NCBI GenBank assembly: GCA_029259835.1
Contig: JAJDEL010000208.1
Span: 1-6,981, forward strand
Direction: 5' to 3'
Length of the DNA: 6,981 nucleotides
Origin: Planctomicrobium sp.
Lineage (GTDB): Bacteria; Planctomycetota; Planctomycetia; Planctomycetales; Planctomycetaceae
Positions within the stretch are counted from its first letter, which is position 1. Each line of letters opens with the position of its first letter. The notes below the pieces were generated by a model. The model did not search any database. It was given only the letters and a program-made list of their open reading frames with translations, and was not told the origin of the DNA. Both the position numbers and the translations under genes were made by a program. This document shows, one piece after another, positions 1 to 5,989 of the stretch.

Positions 1-113
1 GTTGCTTCATGTTTCGGAAAGAGAGGAGTCGCAGTTTTTTGCGCAACGCTCTCATGGGCGAACAGAACGTTCATCAAGACGAGAACGACCCAGGCATTGA
101 ATACCACTCTCAT
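1..113 (-). CDS. N-terminus of a secreted protein, third gene of the sigma operon (partial)
   Basis: Only the first 37 codons lie in the window; the gene runs off the left edge. The start is ATG at 113-111, overlapping the anti-sigma stop TGA (112-110) as ATGA. A strong GAGGAG ribosome binding site sits at 119-124, five bases upstream. The visible protein starts MRVVFNAWVVLVLMNVLFAH and continues ESVAQKTATPLF. This is a short basic start, a hydrophobic core and an ALA-like cleavage region ending in SVAQ, typical of a Sec signal peptide cut near residue 24. The mature part is too short to identify. Its position directly after sigma and anti-sigma genes suggests an exported partner or target of that pair, such as a sensor or envelope protein; that is inference. 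Export looks likely; function is unknown. Confidence 0.75.
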   Translation of the reverse strand, partial: MRVVFNAWVVLVLMNVLFAHESVAQKTATPLFPKHEA

Positions 114-643
114 AGAGTCTCCTCGTCATCATCGAAGTTGAGGATGTCTAAATCTTCGTCGTGATCAGACGCTTCAACTGCTGCGAACATCCAGTCCGGC
201 ACGTCGATTTCTATCGCAGCAACTGATGACGTATTCGCATCGAATTCAGCTTCCGCTTCGTTGCGGTCACGACCCATGGACGCCCAGAGGCTGATCGCTT
301 CGACGTCTCCAGTGTTGGTGGCAACATCTGTTTGAGATGAATTGGTGAAATTAGGTGAAAGTGTGCCGCTGAGAATAATCGCGGCGATGCTTGCCGCGGT
401 CACGAGCAATGCTGCAATTTTCGATAAACTCGATGGTGAAGACTTCGTTCGAACACGAACAGGACCGACATTTGCGAGCAGAGATTCCTGGATCACAACA
501 ACATCAGCAAGTGCTTCCTGCGTTGCAAGGTCACTCCCAAGTTGGTGTTCGAAATCTGTTTGCTCTGACACACTCATTTCATTATTGAAATAACGAAATG
601 TGAGTAGCAAAAGTTCCGAGTTGTTTATGTTTGACGTGTTCAT
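110..643 (-). CDS. Membrane-bound anti-sigma factor partner of the ECF sigma factor
   Basis: This 177-residue protein very likely binds and inactivates the sigma factor encoded just upstream. The N-terminal 60 residues are predicted cytoplasmic and helical, containing RYFNNEMSVSEQTDFEHQL followed by a second helix, the pattern seen in anti-sigma domains (a count of short helices with conserved E/F positions). There is no HxxxCxxC motif and no cysteine at all, so it is not a zinc-binding (ZAS) type. One membrane segment lies at about residues 75-95 (KIAALLVTAASIAAIILSG). The outer part is low-complexity and acidic, contains VPDWMFAAVE near 148-157 and ends in a D/E-rich tail. Its ATG (643-641) overlaps the sigma stop by four bases (ATGA), and its own stop overlaps the next start in the same way. 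No good ribosome binding site precedes it, which fits translational coupling. The assignment rests on context and topology more than on a sequence signature. Confidence 0.8.
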   Translation of the reverse strand: MNTSNINNSELLLLTFRYFNNEMSVSEQTDFEHQLGSDLATQEALADVVVIQESLLANVGPVRVRTKSSPSSLSKIAALLVTAASIAAIILSGTLSPNFTNSSQTDVATNTGDVEAISLWASMGRDRNEAEAEFDANTSSVAAIEIDVPDWMFAAVEASDHDEDLDILNFDDDEETL

Positions 644-1188
644 CTTGTATCGGAGTCGTGTTTCAATGCGTTTTGAAGTGCTACCAGGGCGGCTCTCATT
701 CGCGTGAGAGCTGTTCCAATCGGAATGTTGAGTTCATCAGCAATTTGCTGAAAAGTCTTTCCGTCGTATATCCGCTTCTGAACGACTTCTCGCTGCCGTT
801 CAGAAAGTTGTTCTATTACAGATTGCACTCTGTGAATGGTCTCCTTCTGGAGCAAATTTACTAGGGGTTGATCTGAACCGTCTTTTCCTGCGTCGCTCGT
901 TCTTTTTTCATCTTGTATTTTCTGGATCGCTCGGTTGTGGATTGTGGCTCTGCGCCGAATCGCCATGGCTTCGTTGTAAGCGACCTGAAACAACCAGGCT
1001 CTTTCCGAACCAGACCGAACTACGCCGCCTTCCGTCAGTGCCTTAGTGAATGTCGCTTGAAGTGCCTCGTCGACCAAAGTCGAATTCCGCAGCAAGCCGA
1101 TTAAAAACGCACGGACGCGCGAGGAATAATCACGATGCCAAATCGTCAAAAGAGCAGGATCAAGCTGTTTTGACTCACCGGCTTCCAC
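640..1188 (-). CDS. ECF-type RNA polymerase sigma factor (sigma-70 family)
   Basis: This is an alternative sigma factor that redirects RNA polymerase to a small regulon. From the chosen GTG start it is 182 residues, normal for ECF sigmas. Region 2 spans about residues 11-85: DPALLTIWHRDYSSRVRAFL begins it, DEALQATFTKAL matches the region 2.2 core-binding helix, and ERAWLFQVAYNEAMAIRRR is the region 2.3/2.4 segment that contacts the -10. A charged linker (about 86-120) leads to region 4 (about 121-177), with SERQREVVQKRIYDGKTFQQ and then the helix-turn-helix IADELNIPIGTALTRMRAAL. The open frame continues to a TTG at 1431 and includes ATGs at 1392 and 1353. The GTG at 1188-1186 is preferred because AAGAGGAA lies seven bases upstream, and because the extra 81 residues look unlike any sigma region. 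The stop overlaps the anti-sigma ATG (ATGA). Such pairs are usually autoregulated. Confidence 0.92.
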   Translation of the reverse strand: MEAGESKQLDPALLTIWHRDYSSRVRAFLIGLLRNSTLVDEALQATFTKALTEGGVVRSGSERAWLFQVAYNEAMAIRRRATIHNRAIQKIQDEKRTSDAGKDGSDQPLVNLLQKETIHRVQSVIEQLSERQREVVQKRIYDGKTFQQIADELNIPIGTALTRMRAALVALQNALKHDSDTR

Positions 1189-1195
1189 AAACAGT

Positions 1196-1201
1196 TCCTC
1201 T
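1196..1201 (-). promoter_or_regulatory. Ribosome binding site that decides the sigma factor start
   Basis: On the minus strand the bases read AGAGGA, inside a longer AAGAGGAA. They lie seven bases before the GTG at 1188, which is optimal spacing. This is the main reason for calling the 182-residue sigma factor instead of the 237- to 263-residue versions that start further upstream. Confidence 0.6.
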
Positions 1202-1472
1202 TCAGAGAGTAAGATGAATTCAACTCTCTGTTTATTCTGGTAAATATAAAACGAAACTGCGACGATACCCGAGGATTCATTGTATGTGCTACTCTGGTAA
1301 TGACTTAGGGGTTGTTGAGTTTTTCCGCACACTTCAAGCGTGTGGCGAAACATTGCTTGAATTGAAATTCTCGCTTTTCTCTTACGAAGCATTTGTCCGC
1401 AAGGTTTCTCTAGAGTTCCCTTTTGACACAACAGACAGGACAGACAGACTCTTGCTGGTCGGTTGAAACAGG

Positions 1473-1484
1473 CAGAACGTTCTG
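1473..1484. promoter_or_regulatory. Perfect 12-bp palindrome, candidate operator
   Basis: CAGAACGTTCTG is self-complementary over all 12 bases, the form expected for a dimeric repressor site. It lies about 100 bases before the hydrolase start and just downstream of a possible -35 (TTGAAA, 1463-1468), so a protein bound here would block a plus-strand promoter. The GAAC-GTTC core recalls SOS-box half-sites, but the spacing differs from known LexA boxes, so no regulator is assigned. Confidence 0.35.
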
Positions 1485-1586
1485 ACTGGAATAAAACTAC
1501 TGGCTTTTCGGTAACAGATGATGAAAGATGGAGTCGATAGCCCTAAATACGTCTTGCTCCTCCGATCAACTGCGCGATTGAACTCC

Positions 1587-3899
1587 ATGAACACATCGGC
1601 ACGAATTCTTTTGATCCTTCTAGCAGCCTCTCTCATGCGCCCTGATTCTCTTCCAGGCGATGAGGTTCTTCTTAAGAATGGAATCACACTCAATGGGACT
1701 TCGGTCAAGGTTGGTGGGTTGAGTCAGGCGACTGTCAACCGCAATGGTAAAGGCCCAGTACACATCGACAGCTTTCGATTGGTCGATGATGGAGTCCGTC
1801 GTTTTTTTGTTCATCGTCTGTTGGTTGATGAGGTCAATGCGAATGATGATTTGGCACAGAAAATAGTTTTTGAATTGAAGCATGAACGCACGAGGCGCAA
1901 AACGGGACCATCTATCGTCGGCGCATTTACTGGCGTGGAACCGTATCAATTTGGACGACGTACGGTGACCTTGTCGTCCAAAGATGGGCCGATCAAGATC
2001 ATTCAAGGGATTACGGAAATTCGCCCAGATTATTTTCATCTCAAAGGGCTGACTCACGATTGGGAATACAACTTAGATACGAAGACTCTCTCGCCAGAAT
2101 TATTGCTCTCGTTGATTGAGCAGTCCTCTGACCGTTCCGACCCCAGCGAATGTAAAGCGGCGTTCATTTTTTTCTTACAGGCAAATATGTTGAAGCAAGC
2201 TCAACAGGAGCTTGATCATATCTCTGAGAAATTTCCGGAATTAAAAGATTGGGCCAAAGTACGCAATGATCTCATTCAGGAAACGAAAGCGATTTCGGCG
2301 ATCAATGAAGTTCAGCGTCGGCGTCAGGCAGGTCAGCACGAACTTGCATATCTGATCGCAAAAAAAGCTCCAATGGATGAAGTCAGTGCCGAAGTCTTTC
2401 GTGAGGCTCAAGACATCGTTAAGGAATACGAGAAGTTTTTTCAAGATCGAGATGATGCAAAAATCATGCTCGGTATGCTTCAGGCAGGGTTGAAGAAAGA
2501 ACAGGCGGATCGTTTGCGCTCGATGCGTGCGACTCTGACGGCTGAGTTGCGTTTCGGAACAATCAGTCGTTTGAACCCATTTTTACGTTCGCAACTCGAT
2601 AACACGTTAACCGCCGATCAAAAGTTGGCGCTCGCTTACTCTGGTTGGATTCTCGGCGAAGCCAACGCGACTCTTGACTTGAAGGAAGCAATTCTACTTT
2701 GGGATGCGCGGTTTCTTGTTCTGGAGTTTCTTCGCAACAGGGACGATCCGTTTCTCGATGACGAACTGATCGAGAAACTGACCGAACTTGAATACATCGG
2801 CATTGAACGTATCGTCCAGATGATTCCACTGTTGCCTCCCCCCTCAGCAGGGACAACTACACAGCTGGGCGAAGTTGTCGAGCAGAAAGTCAAAGTTGCT
2901 GCCGATGAGCCGCCGACGAATTATTCGTTAATGCTTCCACCGAATTACTCGCCACATCACTCCTACCCGGTCCTGGTTGTGTTGCGACCCAGCGGTCGAA
3001 CACATGAACAGGAAATTCGCTGGTGGGCAGGCGATGCAACTCGACCAGGCTGGGCGCAGCGACGCGGCTATATTGTGATCGCCCCGCATTATTGTGATGA
3101 GAACGCAACAGCGTACGGTGGTAACACGACAGCACATCAGGTTGTCACCAAGTCGATTGAGGATCTCCGGCAGCGCTATCGGGTCAATTCAGATCGAATC
3201 TTTCTGGCTGGACATGGCATGGGCGGCGATGCTTGTTTCGATATCGGAATGTCTCGACCGGACTGGTTCGCAGGTGTGATACCGATCACTGCTGAATGCG
3301 GGAAAATCTGCAATTACTACTGGGAGAATGGGCCGGAGTTGGGGTGGTATCTGGTGAATGGAGAGCGAGATAGAAATACGGCGGATTCGAATGCCACTCT
3401 CTTGAATAATATGATGCGGCACGGACAAAACGTCATTTATTGTCAGTACATTCACCGTGGATACGAATCCTACCACGAAGAACAAGAACGGATTTTTACC
3501 TGGATGCAACTGCAGCAACGTCCTCAACTTTCGGAATTGAAGGACTGGGAAGTCTCAACGATGCGACGCTCGGAATCGAGTTTCCAGTGGTTAGATGCGA
3601 AAGGATTTTCCGATCACTTGTTTCCCAAGGATATTTTTTCCAGCCGCAGAGGGAAAAAAATTTCCGCCCGAGCAGCGTTGGGAAAGCAAGGGAACGTCGT
3701 CTACATTCAAGTTCCCGGAACTGGAGCAACTGTTTGGCTTTCACCGGAACTCATCGATTTTGATAAACGCGTGCAAGTCCGGTTTAATTCGAAACACCAG
3801 TCACGCCAGTTCGTTCAGCCATCAATAAAAACTCTCCTCTCAAGACTCCGCGACACTGGCGACCGTCAACGACTCTATTGGGCGAAGATTGAAATGTGA
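1587..3899 (+). CDS. Secreted alpha/beta-hydrolase-fold protein with a Ser-to-Gly nucleophile elbow
   Basis: This is a predicted exported protein of 770 residues. The frame is open from 1518, but ATG 1587 is chosen because it gives a clean signal peptide, MNTSARILLILLAASL, with cleavage near residue 24; neither start has a ribosome binding site. Residues about 25-157 form a beta-rich domain opening with DEVLLKNGITLNG, a style common in planctomycete secreted proteins. About 165-320 is helical and charged. About 430-640 is a hydrolase domain of the esterase/PHB-depolymerase type: LMLPPNYSPHHSYPVLVVLR (strand), RRGYIVIAPHY, and DRIFLAGHGMGGDACFDIG as the elbow. The expected nucleophile Ser is Gly544 (GGC at 3216-3218). 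A plausible acid (GERD, Asp585) and His (His613 or His620) remain. A C-terminal domain (645-770) follows. Classical Ser hydrolysis is therefore unlikely; binding or another mechanism is possible. The fold is confident, the activity is not. Confidence 0.85.
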   Translation: MNTSARILLILLAASLMRPDSLPGDEVLLKNGITLNGTSVKVGGLSQATVNRNGKGPVHIDSFRLVDDGVRRFFVHRLLVDEVNANDDLAQKIVFELKHERTRRKTGPSIVGAFTGVEPYQFGRRTVTLSSKDGPIKIIQGITEIRPDYFHLKGLTHDWEYNLDTKTLSPELLLSLIEQSSDRSDPSECKAAFIFFLQANMLKQAQQELDHISEKFPELKDWAKVRNDLIQETKAISAINEVQRRRQAGQHELAYLIAKKAPMDEVSAEVFREAQDIVKEYEKFFQDRDDAKIMLGMLQAGLKKEQADRLRSMRATLTAELRFGTISRLNPFLRSQLDNTLTADQKLALAYSGWILGEANATLDLKEAILLWDARFLVLEFLRNRDDPFLDDELIEKLTELEYIGIERIVQMIPLLPPPSAGTTTQLGEVVEQKVKVAADEPPTNYSLMLPPNYSPHHSYPVLVVLRPSGRTHEQEIRWWAGDATRPGWAQRRGYIVIAPHYCDENATAYGGNTTAHQVVTKSIEDLRQRYRVNSDRIFLAGHGMGGDACFDIGMSRPDWFAGVIPITAECGKICNYYWENGPELGWYLVNGERDRNTADSNATLLNNMMRHGQNVIYCQYIHRGYESYHEEQERIFTWMQLQQRPQLSELKDWEVSTMRRSESSFQWLDAKGFSDHLFPKDIFSSRRGKKISARAALGKQGNVVYIQVPGTGATVWLSPELIDFDKRVQVRFNSKHQSRQFVQPSIKTLLSRLRDTGDRQRLYWAKIEM

Positions 3900-3973
3900 A
3901 CGTGTCTGTGTGTCTGGAATGCGCGAATAATTCTCTTCTCCTTGCTGTTCTCCACATTTTATCCTCGTTTCTT

Positions 3974-3984
3974 TCGTTCATATC
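3974..3984. repeat. 11-bp direct repeat, copy 1
   Basis: TCGTTCATATC occurs here and again, identically, at 4117-4127. This copy runs into the left arm of the foldable region at 3981-4053; the other lies in the spacer of a candidate promoter. Paired sites of this kind could bind a regulator of the DUF1080 gene. Confidence 0.4.
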
Positions 3985-4053
3985 GAGGTCGTGATTTTGA
4001 TGTCGCAAAGTCTCAATCACGATGGAAGAATCTTCCTCTATGAACCTCGGATA
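3981..4053 (+). other. Possible three-way-junction fold in the gap before the DUF1080 gene
   Basis: Three stems nest without conflict. The outer stem pairs TATCGAGGT (3981-3989) with ACCTCGGATA (4044-4053), nine pairs with one bulged G. The second stem pairs CGTGATT (3990-3996) with AATCACG (4015-4021), stacking directly on the first. The third is a tight hairpin, GGAAG-AAT-CTTCC (4024-4036). No U-run follows, so it is not a standard terminator. It matches no riboswitch I recognise. It lies 140-210 bases before the DUF1080 start; if the promoter proposed at 4110-4138 is the only one, the element is upstream of transcription and would act as DNA or as the 3' tail of the hydrolase mRNA. Confidence 0.35.
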
Positions 4054-4109
4054 GAAATTCACTCACCTGATCGCTTCCATTCTCTTTCGGAACCGGGTAT
4101 CACGGACGG

Positions 4110-4138
4110 TTGAGCGTCGTTCATATCCAGAGTTGAAT
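4110..4138 (+). promoter_or_regulatory. Candidate promoter for the DUF1080 gene
   Basis: TTGAGC (4110-4115) and TTGAAT (4133-4138) each match four of six consensus bases and are separated by exactly 17 bases. The predicted start near 4145 would leave a leader of about 48 bases. The second copy of an 11-bp direct repeat occupies most of the spacer. Confidence 0.35.
4117..4127. repeat. 11-bp direct repeat, copy 2
   Basis: This is the identical second copy of TCGTTCATATC (first at 3974-3984), 143 bases downstream and inside the spacer of the candidate promoter, where a bound protein would affect initiation. Confidence 0.4.
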
Positions 4139-4192
4139 TTGACTCACGGTATCTGGTCACCGTTTTCAATAGCCGAAAGGGACAACAGTTCC

Positions 4193-5074
4193 ATGAGACA
4201 GTTACTACGAAAAACCTCACTGCATTCAGCCTCACTCCTGGCAATTTTACTTCTTGGAAGTTGTGCATCCTGGGGAGTTGCCGACGAACCGAATCGCGAG
4301 CAGGCAACGCGTCCGACCGAATTGATTCGGCTGTTCGATGGAAAGTCTCTTGATTCGTTCTACACATTTTTGAAAGAGACCAAGCTCGAAGACCCGAACA
4401 AAGTCTTTCGAATCACAGATGGCATGCTACACGTCACTGGTGAGGGCTTTGGTGGATTGCTGACGAAAACAGAATACCGCGACTACCACTGCGTTCTGGA
4501 ATTCAAGTGGGGCAAGAAAACCTGGGAACCTCGCAAAAAGAAAACGAAAGATTCCGGACTGTTGGTTCATAGCGTCGGAGCCGATGGTGGCTACGGCGGG
4601 ATTTGGATGCCTTCGATTGAAGTGCAAATTATTGAAGGCGGAGTCGGCGATTTCATTATGGTCAGCGGAACTGACAAGGACGGTCAACCTGTTCCGATGA
4701 CTTTAACGTGTGAAGTCGACCGAGATCGGGACGGCGAAGTGATCTGGAAGAAAGATGGCAAGCGGGAAGTCTTCGACCTGAAGAACCGTAAACGTATCAA
4801 CTGGTACGGTCGCGATCCCGACTGGAAAGATGTCCTCGGATTCCGCGGCAAAGAAGATGTCGAAAGTCCTGATGGTGAATGGACTCGGATCGACACGATC
4901 TGCGACGGTGGTCACATCAATGTCTTCGTCAACGGAGTTCAGGTCAATGAAGCATTCGCTGCAACTCCCTCATATGGACGCCTGCAACTGCAGACCGAAC
5001 TCGCCGAGTTATACGTCCGCCGCTGGGAATTATGGCCTGTGGAGAAAGGACCGAAACCGGCTAAGGCTGAGTAG
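4193..5074 (+). CDS. DUF1080 (3-keto-disaccharide hydrolase) family protein, exported
   Basis: This 293-residue protein belongs to PF06439, a concanavalin/LamG-like beta-sandwich family that is greatly expanded in Planctomycetes. Characterised members elsewhere cleave 3-keto-glycosides; many are uncharacterised. Family marks: LIRLFDGKSLDSFYTF (about 44-59), FRITDGMLHVTG (72-83), DSGLLVHS (120-127), MPSIEVQIIEGGVGDFIMVS (139-158), GEWTRIDTICDGGHINVFVN (228-247) and the closing YGRLQLQTELAELYVRRWEL. The length and completeness are normal. The ATG at 4193 is preferred over the one at 4133 because it opens a signal peptide, MRQLLRKTSLHSASLLAILL followed by LGSC. Cys24 could be lipidated (LGSC fits a lipobox loosely), or cleavage may follow GVA at 30. 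A weak AAAGGGA lies about 10 bases upstream. It is transcribed in the same direction as the hydrolase, but the roughly 290-base gap argues for its own promoter. Confidence 0.92.
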   Translation: MRQLLRKTSLHSASLLAILLLGSCASWGVADEPNREQATRPTELIRLFDGKSLDSFYTFLKETKLEDPNKVFRITDGMLHVTGEGFGGLLTKTEYRDYHCVLEFKWGKKTWEPRKKKTKDSGLLVHSVGADGGYGGIWMPSIEVQIIEGGVGDFIMVSGTDKDGQPVPMTLTCEVDRDRDGEVIWKKDGKREVFDLKNRKRINWYGRDPDWKDVLGFRGKEDVESPDGEWTRIDTICDGGHINVFVNGVQVNEAFAATPSYGRLQLQTELAELYVRRWELWPVEKGPKPAKAE

Positions 5075-5201
5075 TGAAACTTGAGTGGAGGGAGGTTTGC
5101 ATCTGCCGAAAGTGGTGCATTTTGCATATTGATTTCGTGATGACGTGCCGATTGAATCACAAATCAAACCTTGCACTCATCTCATACTTGTGAAGTTTCA
5201 C
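5074..5201. repeat. Nested inverted repeats filling the convergent gap
   Basis: Outer arms GTGAAACTT (5074-5082) and AAGTTTCAC (5193-5201) are a perfect 9-bp inverted repeat, the left one touching the DUF1080 stop. Inside them AGGTTTG (5093-5099) pairs with CAAACCT (5165-5171), and GATTTcGTGAT (5131-5141) pairs with ATCACAAATC (5156-5165), ten pairs with one bulge; the last two compete for base 5165. TTTGCAT also occurs twice (5096-5102, 5121-5127). The place between converging genes suggests a two-way terminator or mRNA 3' stabiliser. The arms are AT-rich with no clear U-tract, and no target-site duplication was seen that would mark a small mobile element. Confidence 0.4.
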
Positions 5202-5211
5202 ACGCTCTGAT

Positions 5212-5913
5212 TTATTTCGCACACTTGGAAGAGAATTGTAACTTATGAAATTCGCCGAATGCCTCTTTGGCGAGTTCTCCGAGTTCATGTTTATTTACGA
5301 ATTGAATGAATCTCCAGAGTTCCTTTTCAGAGGCCGTGACGTGCACGGACTGTGGTTGTTTCACTTCCCCTTCCATCAGTTGCCGATCATCGTAAGCAAC
5401 AGTTCCTCGTAGATGCCCAGCCTCAATCTGCTCGGCTAGGTACTCACTGTTAAACATCAACCATTCAAACGAATTAGCATCACTATCAAAGGACCAGACA
5501 TCGATGTTGTAACCGACAGTTTCTGATGCCGTCCAGTCATCCTGAAAGAAACGATCATCAGCACCGGCAGGGATTTCATCTTTCATTGGGAAATGAAAGA
5601 AGTAATCGTTCTCATGCTTTGCGCAGAAACCAAGTGCCGACTCTTCTAAAATTTCCACACGACCTTCTGATGTCGAAACGAGAAATTTGATCCTCAAAAA
5701 ACCTTTCGGAAACCCCTCACCCGCTGAAGAAACATAGAGAAATTGTTCTCTTCCTTCCTCGTCATCCTCAATCGGATAAACCCCATATAGTTCCGGGAAA
5801 GTAGGAGCCAGAATGGGATCGACAAGCGGATGCCCGAACTCCACACTTGGACCGCACCCGGAGGACAGCACGAACACCACGACAAAGATTCGCCAATGAA
5901 AGAATGAGGTCAT
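5212..5913 (-). CDS. Predicted lipoprotein of unknown function
   Basis: This 233-residue protein has no recognised enzymatic motif. The N-terminus MTSFFHWRIFVVVFVLSSGC is a lipoprotein signal peptide with lipobox LSSGC, so Cys20 would be lipidated and the protein tethered to a membrane, facing the periplasm. The mature start GPSVEFGHPLVDPILAPTFP, then ELYGVYPI, resembles the opening of planctomycete-specific small lipoproteins as I remember them; this is a recollection, not a search. The rest is mixed alpha/beta, with a strand-rich middle (FLYVSS, GFLRIKFLV, RVEILEES, YFFHFPM) and a helical C-terminus (about 194-230). AAGAGG at 5921-5926, seven bases before the ATG, supports the start. It converges on the DUF1080 gene and is separated by 76 bases from the zinc-ribbon gene upstream, so it may be in that transcript or have its own promoter. 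Confidence 0.82.
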   Translation of the reverse strand: MTSFFHWRIFVVVFVLSSGCGPSVEFGHPLVDPILAPTFPELYGVYPIEDDEEGREQFLYVSSAGEGFPKGFLRIKFLVSTSEGRVEILEESALGFCAKHENDYFFHFPMKDEIPAGADDRFFQDDWTASETVGYNIDVWSFDSDANSFEWLMFNSEYLAEQIEAGHLRGTVAYDDRQLMEGEVKQPQSVHVTASEKELWRFIQFVNKHELGELAKEAFGEFHKLQFSSKCAK

Positions 5914-5947
5914 TCGAAAGCCTCTTGTTAGAACTTCTTATGGGCTC

Positions 5948-5953
5948 ATTCTA
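5948..5953 (-). promoter_or_regulatory. Candidate -10 element for the lipoprotein gene
   Basis: TAGAAT on the minus strand matches five of six bases of TATAAT and would place a start near 5940, about 27 bases before the ATG at 5913. No good -35 stands at 16-18 bases, so this is weak. Confidence 0.22.
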
Positions 5954-5989
5954 CCCAAATTGTTCCTCAAAAGTCGAATCCGGTGATCA

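Larger units (their letters stand above)
1189..1586. promoter_or_regulatory. Divergent control region between the sigma operon and the hydrolase gene
   Basis: About 400 bases separate the two divergent starts, and no convincing gene lies between. Candidate signals are as follows. On the minus strand, TATATT at 1243-1248 could be a -10 for the sigma operon, giving a leader of roughly 48 bases, but its -35 is poor. On the plus strand, a perfect TTGACA at 1423-1428 is followed by two near-identical 9-bp units (ACAGACAGG, ACAGACAGA; 1431-1448), but no good -10 follows at 16-18 bases. TTGAAA at 1463-1468 precedes an AT-rich GGAATAAAA stretch at 1488-1496, with a spacer that is slightly long. A 12-bp palindrome is listed separately. 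If the sigma gene starts further upstream than 1188, part of this region is coding. Confidence 0.4.

Noticed and set aside
63..72. CAGAACGTTC, a partial copy of the palindrome at 1473-1484
   Set aside because: It lies inside a coding sequence (signal peptide codons) and loses the symmetry at its end; a 10-base match in 7 kb is expected by chance reasonably often.
342..593. Plus-strand open frames antisense to the anti-sigma gene
   Set aside because: They are shadows of the minus-strand coding sequence, with no domain and no regulatory signals.
1518..1586. Upstream ATG codons 1518 and 1521 as the start of the hydrolase
   Set aside because: They add 22-23 mostly polar residues before the signal peptide, hiding it from the secretion machinery; no ribosome binding site supports them.
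3784..4062. A 92-residue minus-strand open frame across the end of the hydrolase gene and the following gap
   Set aside because: It overlaps the 3' end of a solid gene in antisense, has no recognisable domain and no ribosome binding site, and its composition looks like random translation.
4059..4367. A 102-residue minus-strand open frame across the DUF1080 promoter and signal peptide
   Set aside because: It is antisense to the start of a well-supported gene and shows no family resemblance.
4939..5160. A 73-residue minus-strand open frame in the convergent gap
   Set aside because: Most of it is antisense to the DUF1080 coding end; no motif, no ribosome binding site.
5074..5201. Insertion-sequence ends around the convergent gap
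   Set aside because: No transposase, no flanking target duplication, and the arms are only 9 bases; kept only as an inverted-repeat observation.
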